From Saxidomus purpurata (lineage: Eukaryota > Mollusca > Bivalvia > Venerida > Veneridae), in NCBI GenBank assembly GCA_022818135.1, contig JAFMSR010000002.1, forward strand, positions 48,709,706-48,773,705: a stretch of 64,000 nt of DNA, given 5' to 3'. Each line of letters starts with the position of its first letter. The stretch's first letter is position 1. Shown in pieces: positions 12,301 to 27,300 of this stretch. The notes below the pieces were generated by a model. It was not told the origin of the DNA, searched no databases, and saw nothing but the letters and a program-made list of their open reading frames with translations. The position numbers and the translations under genes were made by a program.

Positions 12301-15300
12301 AGTTATGGTCCTTGTACACTGCGCTTCCGCTTAAAGTGCTTGACCATTGTATGAAGTCATATTGAATTCCAACCAATAGTTTTCAAATTATTTTTCGGAT
12401 AATTAAAAATAGCAAAGGGCAATAACTCTGAAATGAGTCAAGATAGACTTATTGTTCTTTTGCACTGCACTTCCTCTCAATGTGCTTGACCATTGTATGA
12501 AGTTGTATTGAATTCCAATAAGTAGTTTTCGAAAAATGCTCCGGACAAGGAAAAGTAACAAAGGGCAATAACTCTGTAAATAGTCAAGACCGAGTTATGG
12601 TTCCTGTGCACTGCACTTTCTCTCATTATGCTTGACCATTGTATGAAGTTGTATTGAATTCCAACTAGCAGTTTTAGAAAAATGCTTGGACAAGGAAAAG
12701 TAACAAAGGGCAATTACTCTGTAATGAGTCAAGATAGAGTTATGATTCCTGTGCACTGCACTTCCTCTCAATGTACTTGACCATTGTATGAGGTTGTATT
12801 GAATTCCAACCAGTAGTTTTCAAGTTATGCTCCGGACAAGGAAAAGTAACAAAGGGCAATAACTCAGTAAATACTCAAGATAAAGTTATGGTTCTTGTAC
12901 ACTGCACTTCCTCTAATTGTGCTTGGTCATTGTATGTAATTGTATTGAATTCCAACCAGTAGTTTTCAAGTTATGCTCCGGACAAGGAAAAGCAACAAAG
13001 GGCAATAACTCTGTAATTAGTCAAGATGGAGTTATGGTTCTTGTGCACTGCACTTCCTCTCAATGTGCTTGACCATTGTATGAAGTTGTATTGAATTCCA
13101 ACCAGTAGTTTTCGAAAAATGCTTCGGACAAGGAAAAGCAACAATAACTCTGTAATTAGTCAAGACGGAGTTATAGTTCTTGTGCACTGCACTTCCTCTC
13201 AATGTGCTTGACCATTGTATGATTGTATTGAATTCCAACTAGTAGTTTTCAAGTTATGCTCCGGACAAGGAAAATGCAACAGACCGCACGCCCGACCACC
13301 GGGTGACTCCTATATACCCCCCTAAACTTCGTTTTGGGGGTATAATAAGCAATAATGCATTTCTACTTTATCAAAACAGAGTATAACATTGCACATACCA
13401 TATCTGTAACATTTATCTCCCTTTGAAGAGCATGTGAATAAGTCTTGAATAGGTCATCTATATCTACATCTGATTTCTCTACTTTGGAAGTTGACTGTAC
13501 ACTGATTCTCTGAAACACATACAGCTCTTATTCTGCAACTCATAACTTGATAAAATTACTCTAGAAATAATATCACTGTTACAAATACAAGGGCCAAGTT
13601 GCCCAAGTCTTGCTCACCTGAATGCATTACTGCTTGACCTACTTTTATACCCCAAGTTATCCAGTTTCAAACTTGACCTATGAATGTCTTACCAATTTTT
13701 ATGGTAACTGGGTACAAAATGGAGCATCAAGGGTACTTGCAAGGTTTGTCTTTGATCTCACCTGGGTTGGGAACTAACACTGAGACGAAGATACTTAATT
13801 CTACAAAACAAGAGGGCCATGATGGCCCTATATCGCTCACCTGAATACCAGTCCACTTGCCTAATGGGTGTGGTCAATTTTGACCCAAGAGGCATGATTT
13901 GAACAAAGTAGGTGGAAGACCACTAGACAATGTTACATACCAAATAGGGTTTCCTATATACGTCTTTGTAAAACAAGTGACCTCCTTGACGGGGCCAATA
14001 TTGACCCCAGGGGTATGATTTGAACAAACTTTGAAGAAGTCTACTAGGCAATGCTACATGCTAAATATCTAAGCTCTAGGCCCTGTAGTCTCAGAGAAGA
14101 CTTTTAAAGTTTTTCCTGAATAAGCTTATGTAAAATCAAGTGACCCCCTGGAGGAGGAAATAGCATAAACATTTCTATGTACATTATGTATTTGAAAAAG
14201 TTGACGTAGTACTGCATTGCTATACAAAGTCCCCTACCACTTTAGAGCAATCTATAAAGAAAGGTATACAGATTCACAAAATGGTTTAGGTAATACAATG
14301 AAAATGCCAAGGAGGACATGTATGTTACAGTTAATTTATTTTTGTTTATGTGTACAAGTGGCAATATTGATAGAGCTATATAAAACCAAATTATAAGACC
14401 AAAATGTGACCTTGACCTCAGGAATAGGTGGCTGAGTGTTGTTTGCGACGCATTCTTATAGTAAGGGTAGTAATTGTCAGACTACAGTTACTGCTTGTAC
14501 AAGCCACAGAGAGGACAGGAATTATTGCTGTATAACACTATGTGAAAGAATTTGAGCCCTAAGTATGACATTGACCTTGAAGTTACAGTTGTTTATTGAA
14601 ATTAGACCATGCACTAAAAAGATACAGAGGGGACGGGAAATATTGCAATATAACACTGAGTTTAAGCTTTTAAGAGTGTAAGCCCTTAAGTATGACCATG
14701 ACCTAGGGAGCTGGAGACTGGGTGATGTGCATGACACACCCTCAGTTATATCAAAATCAGTCAATGCATGTGGAAGATAAGACTAGAAACAAAATTGCAT
14801 GTGGTAGTGTTTTAGCCCTAAGTTTGCCCTTGGCCTTGGAGTAAGTGGCTTGTTGTTGTGCATGACACTCCTTTGGGATATGGGTAACAAATGTGTGAAG
14901 TTATATCAAAATTGAATCATGCATGTGGAAGATACAGACCAGAAATGAAATTGCGTGTTCTAGTGTTTGAGCCCTAAGTGTGACCTTGACCTAAGGAGTA
15001 GTGGCCGATTGTTGTGCATGACACATCCTTGTCATTAGGATAACCATTGTGTGAAAGTATATCAAAATTGGTCCATGCATGTGGAAGATACTGAACAAAA
15101 TTGCAGACGGACAAACGAAGTGATGGAGCAGGACAAACCTAATGTCGTCAAACCAGTCATATGACTAATTTTTATCATGATTGTGTACAAAATGTGGCTT
15201 CTAGTGTGTTCATAAAGCTTTTCTATGATTTAATCTGCTGAAATAGTTTTTGACCCCATGTGATTTAGTTTAGAACTTGACCAGGAGTTTTTCAGAATAT

Positions 15301-18300
15301 TTATTTATAAATATTTCAATATCCCACTTTGTTAGGCCAATATATTACAACTATAAAAATTTCATACTATTTATTTTGTGTTAGTTCATTGAAGAAACAT
15401 ATACATAAATTTCTAATTAATTTGTACCTGCATTATCTTATGTTTCTTTTTTTATGCTGATCTTTATCTCTCATGATTTTTAACTTTTATCTTTTTCTAT
15501 TGCGGATCTTTTTCTCTTCATAAAATTGTATTGTTTAGATCTCTATCTTTCCAATTCTGGAATATGAATGTGCCGTTAAAACAAATGTCATGGACTTTTA
15601 TACCTGTTTACATTCAATGCATGACGTCAAAATGAAAGTAGGAATTTCCCGGAATTTATTTTCGCCAATCAGATTTAACCAATATGGCAGCCATTATAAA
15701 TCGACAATACATGTAACATACATTGGATTTAGAATTAAGTAATATTTACAAGTTATTTAAATGGGAAATACATGGAACATGATATAACAAGTGACAGGAA
15801 ATTGTCACAAAACCAGGTTTTCATTTTCCAGTCTGCTGGCCGAGCGCAAATGTGTTTTTAAAGTCAGTAGATATACATAATGTGAAAAAGAAACAAAGGT
15901 CTTCTTCTATATATTACATGTGTAAAACAAGAGCTGTCCCTCCCAAGGCGAATGCCCCGAAAGAGGTGCCTCACAGTCTGTGTCCTCTCCATGTGCTCAA
16001 TAAATGTGCTATGTTTTTAAATCCTTCCATGCATGACGGTAATCTGCATACAGTTTCCTTCTTTAAACACTAATGTGCCTTGACCTTTGAGGTAGGGACT
16101 TGGGTCTTGCACGCGACCCCGCTTGATGTGCTAGACTTTGGGCACAGTTTTTTAAAATCCTTCAAAGATAATAAAGAGTCCGGACACAAATGTATGCATA
16201 TATACGGATTCCTTCCTATACTCTAATGTGCCTTGACCTTTGTGGTAGGGATGTGGGATCTGCACGCGACACGTCGTCTTGATGTGCTAGACATTTGTGC
16301 CAAATTTTTTAAAATCCTTCAAGGCATGACAAAGTTACAGTCCGGACACAATGTGTGCATATATGCTTATATAGAGGAATCCATTACCTTCAACTCTAAG
16401 TATGACCTTGACCTTTGAGCTAGGGACGTGGGTCTTGCTCGACACGTCGTCTTGATGTGCTAGACATTTGTGCCAGGTTTTTTAAAATCCTTCATGCAGA
16501 CAAAGTACGCGGACACGAATGTGTGCAATTGCTTATATGGAGGATCCATCCTTCAAACTCTAAGTATGACCTTGACCTTGAGCAGGACGTGGGTCTTGCA
16601 CGCGACACGTCTCTTGATGTGCTAGACATGTGTGCCTAGTTTTTTAAAATCCTTCAATGCAGACAAAGACGTCCGGACACGAATGTGTGCATATATAGAG
16701 GATTCCAACCTTCATCTCCAAGTGTGACCTTCACTTTGAGGTAGGGATGTGGGTCTTGCACGCGACACGTCCTCTTGATGTGCTAGACATGTGTGCCAAG
16801 TTATTTTAAAATCCTTCAATGCATGACAAAGTTCAGTCCGGACACATTTTAAGTGGGGCGCACGGACGGACGGACAGCGGACAGACGGACGGACGGACAG
16901 CGGACAGCGGACAGCGGTCAGCGGCGCGGTGCGTTTTTATGCCACCCTTTGGGGGCAAAAAGCAAAGGGCCATAATTCTGGCAAAATTGATCCAAACACA
17001 AAACCCAGACAATATGCACGAGGGCACTTGATGACAACAGTTCTGTGAGAGTTTGGTTTAAATATCTTGAGAAATGTAAGAGGAAGTGGGCACGTGACAG
17101 TATTCTTCTATATATAACATTATGTGGAAAAAAGCAAAGGGCCATAATTCAGGCAAAAATTATAAAAAAAAAACAAAAAAATTAAAAAAAAATTTGCTCT
17201 GTGTGGGGTTTGAACCGCTGGTCTCATGAGAAATTTTGTCATCTTACTGTAACAGAATACTCCAAAGTATACAGTACTGGTAATCTATTCTAAAAATAGA
17301 CAGTAATAACAGAGTATTCTCCCTTTTATAATAACAGAGTATTCTCTTTTTTATATATACTTAAATAAGGAGACACAAAATTGCTAACGGACGGACGGAC
17401 AACCAGGGACAGAACATTATACATTCAAAATTCTTTAGTTCACAATTATAGTTCTGTGAAAGTTTGGTTGAAATCCCTTGAGAAATGTAGGAGTTGCACA
17501 CAGAAGAGTATTTCTCTATATATATTACATTATGTGGAAAAAAACAAAGGCCCATAATTCTGTCAAAAATGATCAAATCACAAAACCCCGACAATATGCG
17601 CCAGGGCACTTGGTGACAATAATTCTGTGACAGTTTGGTTGAAATCCCTTGAGAAGTGTAGAAGGAGTTGCACACAGAAGAATTACATATGTGAAAAAAA
17701 AACAAAGGGCCATAATTCTGTCAAAAATGACCAAATCACAAAACCCCGACAATATGCGCCAGGGCACTTCATGACAATACTTCTGTGAAAGTTTGGTTGA
17801 AATCCGTTGAGAAATGTAGGAGGAGTTGCGCACAGAAGAAATTGTTTACGCCCGCCCGCTGACATACCTCAATCTAATAACCAGGATTTTTCCTTTGGAA
17901 AACCTGGTTAAAAAGTAATATTTAATAGATATGAATTGTATTTAAATACAGGACACAGATGTGTTTCATTATTTTGTCACAAATGCTTGTTCTTCTAGTG
18001 TTCATGAATGGGTGGGGTACTGTAACCAGCATAGCAATACATTCCAACTAATTTTCAAGATAGTTGGGTAAATCAAAGGACTGAAAGTGCTGGAGGATCG
18101 ACTGTCTCTGAACAATACAGTCTGCACACATACATGTGTAAATATCAGGACAACATAGACTGTACACATACATGTGTAAATATCAGGACAACCCTTGCAC
18201 GAGAAAAGTTATAAACTGGAGATAAAACTGTCCACAAATTTTGACCTTTCACCATTTGTGTAAACTTTAGTTTTGAGATAGGAACCCATGTGCTTACATT

Positions 18301-21300
18301 ATGTCATTCAGTGACTATGTTCAACTACCCTATGAAGTATTAAGCTGTGAATCGTAACTGAGAAATGGATTTTGACAAAACTGAACTGAAAATTTATGGT
18401 TTGAACAACTTTAAATGTCATTCAAAAGTCATGGGATATACCCATAAGGTTGGTTGTATTGTGCGAATTAATTCGGATTTAACGTCGCACCCAACAGCTT
18501 AGGTCATATAACAACTTCCGGCTTTCATGGAGGAGGAAGACCCTGGGTGTCAATTCTCTGTATCATAATTTGGGGTCATTTAGAAACTCCGAGGGTCATA
18601 CCCTTTATTGTTAAAAAATAAAAGGCATGACTATGTGTTAAAGAAGTTTTATTCAGTTTACTTCTGTAAAACTGCATGTGATACATCACAAAATGGTGGG
18701 TAATCAAAGGGTTGGCAAGACAACAGGTGTTTCTCTTTGGATGCTTTCCATTTTGTCACTGCATCTCAAAAGTCAAATTTGTCCACAAAGCGAATTTTTC
18801 ATAAGTGCATTCAACCATAGACATTAAACTTGGATATTATTTGGCACACTTAAACCCCTTTAAATAGTGACAGTCTGATCGAAACGACTACAAAATGATC
18901 ATTAAAATCACTCAGAAAGACGTTTTTGTTTCCCCTATTAAGGTTCGTCGACCATCTCTTGTTGTGCGTCTACGATCTATGTTGATGGTATTATAGGAAT
19001 CAACAAACACAAAAACGCAATGGTACAAAATGCGGGTCGGTCCGAAATCAGACGACAACGACGACGCAATAGGGTCAAAATTAGACATATCCCATACTGG
19101 AAACGTATTTTATCAACAATTTATCATGCATTTCAAAGCGTTTTGAGAGGTTTTGAAATGTTGTTTTTGTAGTAATTAGATCATACACATTTTAAGTGCG
19201 TCATAGAAGACGCTCTTTGCTATTTCTGTTGCGTCATTGACAAAATGAGTGCGTCAAAACCGCAGAAAACAAGAGCGGAAACACTGAATTTAGTGTATCA
19301 GGTGTAGCGATACGTATTTCACAGGTCTTACATTTCTCATGTCACACCGGTCTGACGATAAAAACCGTGTAGGAAAATAGTTCTATACAGAACAGATACC
19401 TCGTTAATTTAAGTTACAAATTATAAGAAAAACAACAATAAAATATTATGCTATTCTGTAATGTTTTGATATTATTTAGATCTGTTACTATATAATTGTT
19501 AAAACAGAGGACACTAATATAGAACTACTTTTCGGTCGTATTCGACAAAAATTTGTGTTAAGAGTTCGGCCGTAAGGGTCTGAAATACTCTGTTAACTTT
19601 GGATACGATTGAATAAATTCAATCGATCCAAAAATGTGGCTTCCAGAGTCTTCACAAAGTTTTCTAGGAGTCAACAGTGTGACCTAGTTTGTGACCTCAC
19701 GTGACCAAGTTTCGAACTAAGCCTAGAGATCATGAGGACATTCTAACCAAACTTCAGGACAATTAGGGTCAAATGTGGCCTCTAAGAGTTCACAAGGTTT
19801 TTTTCCATTATTTGACCTGGTGACCTAGTTTTTGACCCCACATGGCCCAGTTTCAAACTTGACATATAGTTCATCAATACATACATTCTGACCAACTTCA
19901 AGATAACTGGGCAAAAAATGTAGCTTCTAGAGTTTCACAAGGTTTTTCTATGATTTGACCTCGGTGACCTAGTTTTTGACTCTGTATGACCATGTTTCAA
20001 GCTTGACCTAGAGTTCATCAACATGTACATTCTGAATAAAATTTAAGATTTGGTACAAAAACACATGGAAAGTAGTTAAAATCTAACCATTTCTTTAATT
20101 TAGTTTATTTCTCATTCTTTCTCTCACCTGTAAGCAATTAAATAAGTTTTTTTCCTAAAAAGCACTTACATAGAAAACACAGCAAAAAGCAGTCATTTCA
20201 ACTTTACTTTTGACCTATTTTCAAGACTGCTAAATTGAAGAGCTCCTCAACCAGTAACTACCCTATATCTAATTTTCTACCAATTAAACACAAGGCACAA
20301 CTACAAAGAATATTGCTTAACAATTTTCCAGTTACTGTTTATTTACTTATTAATTCTTCAGTATTATGATTGCTGTGGCATGGGAAAATAAAGACCTCAT
20401 GAGTCGTCAAAACAGTCTCCGTAAGCAACATTTCAGATATGTCTTGATGGGCACGTGAGCTTCTTTGACGGCGTGGTATATAAAAGTCAGGGCTGCGGGA
20501 CTGTACAGTATGTACTTCATTGATGCTTTCATTGGATTTGCATTAAATCCAAAAAATTGATTAAAGCAGTTGCTACTATCAACAGAATTTTGTTCAGCGA
20601 CTCCCAAAATAATATAGCATGCATATATTTTTTCTCACACCCTGCATTTATCAATAAACCATTGAAATCACATGACAGTCATGTGACAATATGGAGCAGA
20701 CAAAGTGGAAGTCTCCCAGAAAAGGAGTCATTTTTCAGCAAAATATGATTTTAGAAAATACAGATTTTTTGAAATCGTCTAAAAAAAAGTTACAAAAATG
20801 TATATTTTTACTGGAATCGTATTTAAAAGTAAAATAACTTATGTTTTTCTGGCACATTCCATAAAAATAACAAACGATCGAATAAATCTAGGAACTTTGA
20901 AAATTTTTAAATAAAGTACGATGTAATTCTACTTCCGGCGGTGACTAGGTAAACAAGAAAGAACAAGAGCTGTCCCTCACAAGTGACGAATGCCCCTGAA
21001 AGAGGTGTCTCTTGATGTGCTAGACATTTGTGACAATTTATTTTACAAGAGGGCCAAGATGGCCCTATATCGCTCACCTTGGTACAAGTCCACTTGCCTG
21101 GGGGAAGATCACTAGATAGACCCCAGCGGGGGGCATAATTTGAACAAACTTTGAAGAGGTCTACTAGGCAATGCTATATGCCAAATATCTAAGCTCTAGG
21201 CCTTGTGGTTTCAGAGAAAAAGATTTTTAAAGTTTTCCCTATATAAGCCTATGTAAAACTAAGTGACCCCCGGTGCGGGGTCAGTTTTGACCCGGGGGTC

Positions 21301-24300
21301 ATAATCTGAACAATCTTGGTAGAGGTCCACTAGCCAATGCTACATGCCAAATATCTAAGCTCTAGGCCTTGTGGTTTCAAAGAAGAAGATTTTTAAAGTT
21401 TTTACTATATAAGCCTATGTAAAACTAAGTGACCCCCTGTGCGGGGTCAATTTTGATCCGAGGGTCATAATTTGAACAATCTTGGTAGAGGTTCACTAGC
21501 CAATGCTACCTGCCAAATATCTAAGCTCTAGGCCTTGTGGTTTCAGAGAAGAAGATTTTTAAAGTTTATCCTATATATTCCTATGCAAAACTAAGTGACC
21601 ACCCCCACGGGGTCAATTTTGACCCGGGGGTCATAATTTGAACAATCTTGGTAGAGGTCCACTAGACAATGCTACATGCCAAATATCTAAGCTCTAGGCC
21701 TTGTGGTTTCAAAGAAGAAGATTTTTAAAGTTTTTACTATATAAGCCTATGTAAAACTAAGTGACCCCCTGTGCGGGGTCAATTTTGATCCGGGGCTCAT
21801 AATTTGAACAATCTTGGTAGAGGTCCACTAGCCAATGCTACCTGCCAAATATCTAAGCTCTAGGCCTTGTGGTTTCAGAGAAGATTTTTAAAGTTTATCC
21901 TATATATTCCTATGCAAAAACTAAGGGCCCACATGAGCGGGGTCAATTTTGACCCGGGGGTCCTAATTTGAACAATCTTGGTAGAGGTCCACTAGACAAT
22001 GCTACATGCCAAATATCTAAGCTCTAGGCCTTGCGGTTTCAGAGTCGAAGATTTTTAAAGTTTTTTCTATTTGTTGCCATAGCAACCAGAGTTCGGCATG
22101 GAATGGAATTCTTTGAACAATTTTGGTAGAGCTTCATGCAAGGAACATTCCTGCATAGTTTTATCAACATTGGCCTAGAGGTTTCAGAGGAGATGTCATT
22201 TAAATCAAAATGTTGACGGACGACGGACAATCCTCATCAGAAAAGCTCACCCTGGCGTAGCCAGGTAAGCTAACAATCCTTCAATGCATGACAAAGTTGC
22301 AGTCTGGGCACAAATGTGTGCATATATAGAGGATTCCATTACCTTCAAACTCTAATTGTGACCTTGACCTTTAAGGAAGGGACATGGGTCTTGTACGCAA
22401 CACGTTGTCTTGATGTGCTGAACAAATGTGCCAAGTTATTTAAAAAACTTTCAATGCATGCCAAAGTTACAGCCCGGACACGAAGAAATGTAAGGGCGGA
22501 CACACAGACGGATGGACAGACGGTGCAATTTTGATATACCACCCTTTGGGGCGGCATAGAAAAACTGTGACCCGTGGAGAGTTATCAAGTAAAATCTAAC
22601 GGAAGTCAGTGACCTTGACCTTTGACCCACTGACCCCAAAAACAATAGGGATCATCTACATGTTGCAGGAAACCTTTTGAACAAGTTTGATGAAAGATCT
22701 GGTTCTAATTGCTCACATGAAGTTTTATTGAACTCAATTTTATATGTGTAGCTTTTATTTAGGACTACTAGTACATGTATCATCACATGCTAACATGAAA
22801 TATTCTGAAATGGACAAGTTATTTATCCATGGTGTATTAGGAAATACTTAACTCATTTAGCATAGAATTTTGACATCCACTTATGGAATATGCTGGTGTG
22901 TTCATGTAAATAACTTACCTCTTTAACTTGATTGAGTGCTGTCTGTAGTGCTCCTTCACAGAAGTCACTTGCAGTACGTATATCCTTGAACTCTGTGTCT
23001 TTTTTAGCCTGTAATCATATATAGTAAAGTCGCTGTGTACTGAATAATCTGCTTATTGTAATTTTCTTGTTTACAGATTGAGTATGTATGAAAAATGTCA
23101 GAAAAGTGACAAATTCAATTTCTAAAACTCTTAATGGCACAAACTTTTCATGAAAACCAAACAATTACTGGAAATTAAAGAAAATATTAGAACAGTTGTA
23201 TAGCTCATAAAACATGTATAATACTATATTGGAATGATTTGTTAACTACAGGTCAGGTTGACCTGCATATTAATTACAACATGTGGATGCACACCGGTAA
23301 ACCTGATAACGTGAGTGACTGGATAAAGCTGGAGCGACTGACAGAAAATATAGGGTAGGGACGTGGGTCTTGCACGCGACACGTTGTCTACATGTGCTGA
23401 ACATTTGTGCCAATTTATTTTAAAATCAATCAACACATGACAAAGTTACAGTCAAAACACGAATGTGTGCATATACATAGCATTCTATTACTTTCGTATT
23501 ATTAGTGTGATCTTGACCTTTGAAGTAGGGACATGGGTCTTGCTCGTGACATGTCAAATTGATGTGCTGAATATATGTGTCAAGTTATTTTAAAATCCTT
23601 CAATGCATGACAAAATTACAGTCTGGACAGGAATGTGTGCATAAATACAGGATTTAATCTTGACCTTGATCCCCCGGAACGTGACCTTGACCCTAGTGAC
23701 CCCAAGCTTCCTCTCCGCGCAAGCTACCTACACAACAAGTTTCATTACAATTGGTCACTCCTAACTTGGAGTTATTGAGCAGAAACTGATTGTCTATTTT
23801 AAGTAACAGTGACCTTGACCCTAGTGATGCGGAATGTGATACCAAGCTGCGTTGCCACGCATGCTGCCTACACACCAAGTTTCATTGCAAGTGGTCACTC
23901 CTAACTAAAGTTATTGAACGGAAACCAATGTTTGACAACTACCCACCCACCCATCCGACATCGCCATTCTAATAAGCAGTTTTTTTTAACAACTTGAGAA
24001 TAAATAAAAAACTATTTTTTGTAACAGTGACCTTGAAGTGGGTGTTATAGACAGATGACCACTGTATCAAGGTTGCCCTATTCGACAAAAACTCGCTATA
24101 GCACAGATAAATACTATTTGTTCACCACTACTAAAATATACCATATAAATATGCGTATTTTCCATGTTCACATATTTTACAACAGAAATTGTTAACTTAT
24201 TCATGAATTATTTAAAGGTCCACAACTAAGCGAAAACTAGAACTGTCACAAGAGTGACGAATTATACCCCCACAATACAGCTTTGTCACAGAAGTATGGC

Positions 24301-27300
24301 AACCATAAGAAAGGAATGGCCACAAGGACATAGAGTTGAGTTATTATACAATAACTTGTGTAAATGAGACCTTAACCTTTGACCTACTGACCCCAAAGTT
24401 GAACTTGACCTTTTTTTCATGATGTTACAGCTGTGTACCGAAAATTATTTAAATCGGTCAAGCCTTTCATGAGTTATCATCCGGAAACTGTTTTACATTA
24501 CAGTTCAGTCACTGTGACCTTGACCTTTGACCTACTGACCCCAAAGTCAAACTTGAACTGTATTTCATGATGTTACAGCTGTGTACCGAAAATTATTTAA
24601 ATCGGTCAAGCCTTTCATGAGTTATCATCCGGAAACTGTTTTACAGTTCAGAGTCACCGTGACCTTGACCTTTGACCTACTGACCCCAAAGTCGAACTTG
24701 ACCTGTATTTCATAAAGTTGCACGTGTGTACCAAAAATTATTTAAATCGGTTAAGCCTTTCATGAGTTATCATCCGGAAACTGTTTTACAGTTCAGAGTC
24801 ACTGTGACCTTGACCTTTGACCTACTGACCCCAAAGTCGAACTTGACCTGTATTTCATAAAGTTGCACGTGTGTACCAAAAATTATTTAAATCGGTTAAG
24901 CCTTTCATGAGTTATCATCCAGAAACTGTTTTACAGTTCAGAGTCACTGTGACCTTGACCTTTGACCTACTGACCCCAAAGTTGAACTTGACCTGTATTT
25001 CATGAAGTTGCACATGTGTACCAAAAATTATTCAAAAGGGTAAAGTCGTTCATGAGTTATCATCCAGAAACCACCGACCGACAAACCGACAAGCTCACTC
25101 CTATATACCTTCTCAAACTTCGTTTTGTGGGGGTATAATTAAGTGACAGTTATTTCAATGGCAAGTACATTACCTTAAGCAAGACACTAAATAATGAAGA
25201 TCTGCAGGTTAAAATTTACAGAAAGTGTTTGGAACACGAAGAAAAGTATGTGTTTTATGTTGAAATCTCAGTGATTCGACAAAATGACTACCCAGGTCTT
25301 TTTAACTTTGTTCATAATGCATAGAAAAATAATTGTACATGTACTGTGGTTTATTTAGAATTTCTACATACCAACTTTCATTTTTTATTAAAAATAACTT
25401 ATTTCTGTGTTTTTTAAAGTATATTTGAATTTTCGCTTCCGTTGGTATTGGACCTTTAAAAAACCACTTTATATATGGAAATAAGCCCTATATCAAAACC
25501 ATTTATGTCCAATTTCTTTACTTAAGAATCTATGATTAACAAAAAATTAATGGCTTCCAAAACTGTAGATACTCACCACAGCACGGGAAAAGGGACAACA
25601 TAAAATAATCTCTTATATCCTTTGAACGCCTATAACGTAATAAACCGTATACGCGGGTTAAGACATTTGGCCTTCCATAGAAGTGACAGTTACCGTATGG
25701 AACACGTTTTGTCTGTATGAATTTAAAGGCTATGCTGACAGCTCCTGAATGTTGAAATCTCAGACGTCCAAGGCAAATGCTGACACTTTTAAGACAACCT
25801 TGAAAATGATCTTGGACACAATTTTACCAGCTTTGAAAATTTTCATTTTACCAATGTTCGAGTACAGGCCCCTGTGGGATAGTGTTTTGAACGCATGCAA
25901 ATATTTTTTCAGACATAATGCAGACATGTCGTACTCAAACCTAAGTTTACTGACATCTTATGAGAATGCTTAAATTGACCTCTCGTTAGCAAAAAAAAAA
26001 GAAAAGAAAAAAAGAAGTCCATGTGCAGGTTAGCAGACAGGTTGACCCCTGCGCGTGACCTCTGTAGGTGGGCCGATGGAAATTTTACTTTCATGTTACA
26101 GCTCAATCTATTTGCTGACGTATACAACACGTGCAGTAAACCGAAGTAGCATAACGTTAGCATAACGTGATGTACAGTGTTTACAAAAACACATGCATGT
26201 CTGTCTAGTGTGTAACAAAATATGCCGGTATGCAAAGGTTATAGTCACCGGCCCCCCCCCCAACTTTACCTAAATCCACTTCAACTTTATGCACCCAATT
26301 AGGCGGATGTTGGTACTTTACAAATGGCCATTTGGGCACAAATTGAAAATAGATTTTAATAACTTATCTCATGGTAATTATTTGCAGCGTGATAGAGACT
26401 TTAACACATGCAAGATGTCATAATGATAACTTCTTGAAAATTTTCCTTTTCTTTTTGCCTTTTAGTATACCATTCTTTACAATCGTATTTCTGTACATTT
26501 GTCTAAGGTAAGCATGCTGCTCAGGGTCACAAGTTTGCGGATGATTATTCTACACTACATAATCACAGTCATGTGTGGATAGTTTTTAAATATAAACAGT
26601 AGAAGATTAAGACAGACAATATAAAACCTTAACATAGAAGACTTCAATTCAGACCCAGACGTTTACAATTCAACCAGAAACTCTGCCTATGTCTGAAAAA
26701 TTGCTATAAGGGTACTCAAAATAGACCTTCATTTCCTACCCTTTTAACAGCATGTAGTTTAAACTGCAATATTTTTGCATAAATTGATAGAAATGAACAA
26801 CATGCTGACAATTTATGAAATTGCCTCATGTTTCTTATTCTTGTTTATACTTTGCAAAACAAAACAGATTTGATTAGGTTTAGTATCTCCTTGAACGTTT
26901 CATTTTCAGCAAGGGTTAGTTCTAGGACAAATGTACTCTGTTTGTACATACATCCTGCAGTTGGGCGGAAGGGATGCACAGCTATACAGGAATATTGACA
27001 GAGAAGTAAGAACACACTTCTTGTGCAATCCCGCTGTATCATTGATTAATAGATTATTGTATAGAAATCCACACACGACTTGACGTCCGCGCTAAATACT
27101 GGATTTGTGAAATTCATCAGCGCATAGTTTAATAGTTTATGAAAGCTTTTGATGAGATTATTCACACGATTATGACTTTGTAATATATGCATCGTAATTT
27201 GCATCATTTTAAGTGACCGCTAACTCCACTACAAAGGGTCACGCTGTTCAATTTGTATCAAGGGATTGTCTTATGTCATACATAGCTGTTAAGGCAATGT

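Larger units (their letters stand above)
15786..17915 (+). repeat. Family F element, split by a nested family D element
   Basis: The head 'aacaagtgacaggaaattgt' + 'cac' forms a gtgac/gtcac hairpin followed by cassette 'aaaaccaggttttc'. The core (~190-bp units, 'caaagggccataattctg', 'gaccgacaatatgcgccagg'-like) resumes at about 16968 after the D insertion. The tail 17878-17910 is a hairpin of 'aaccaggatttttcc' and 'ggaaaacctggtt', complementary to the cassette. The join is clean: 'attacatgtgtaaa' before and 'agcaaagggccataattc' after the insert reproduce the uninterrupted core. Confidence 0.8.

Noticed and set aside
17190..17260. Possible tRNA gene
   Set aside because: Only a B-box-like motif is present; no acceptor stem or complete cloverleaf.
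25749..26235. Frames of 74 and 108 codons in the A-tailed repeat
   Set aside because: The corresponding frame is not preserved in the second copy at 39.6 kb.
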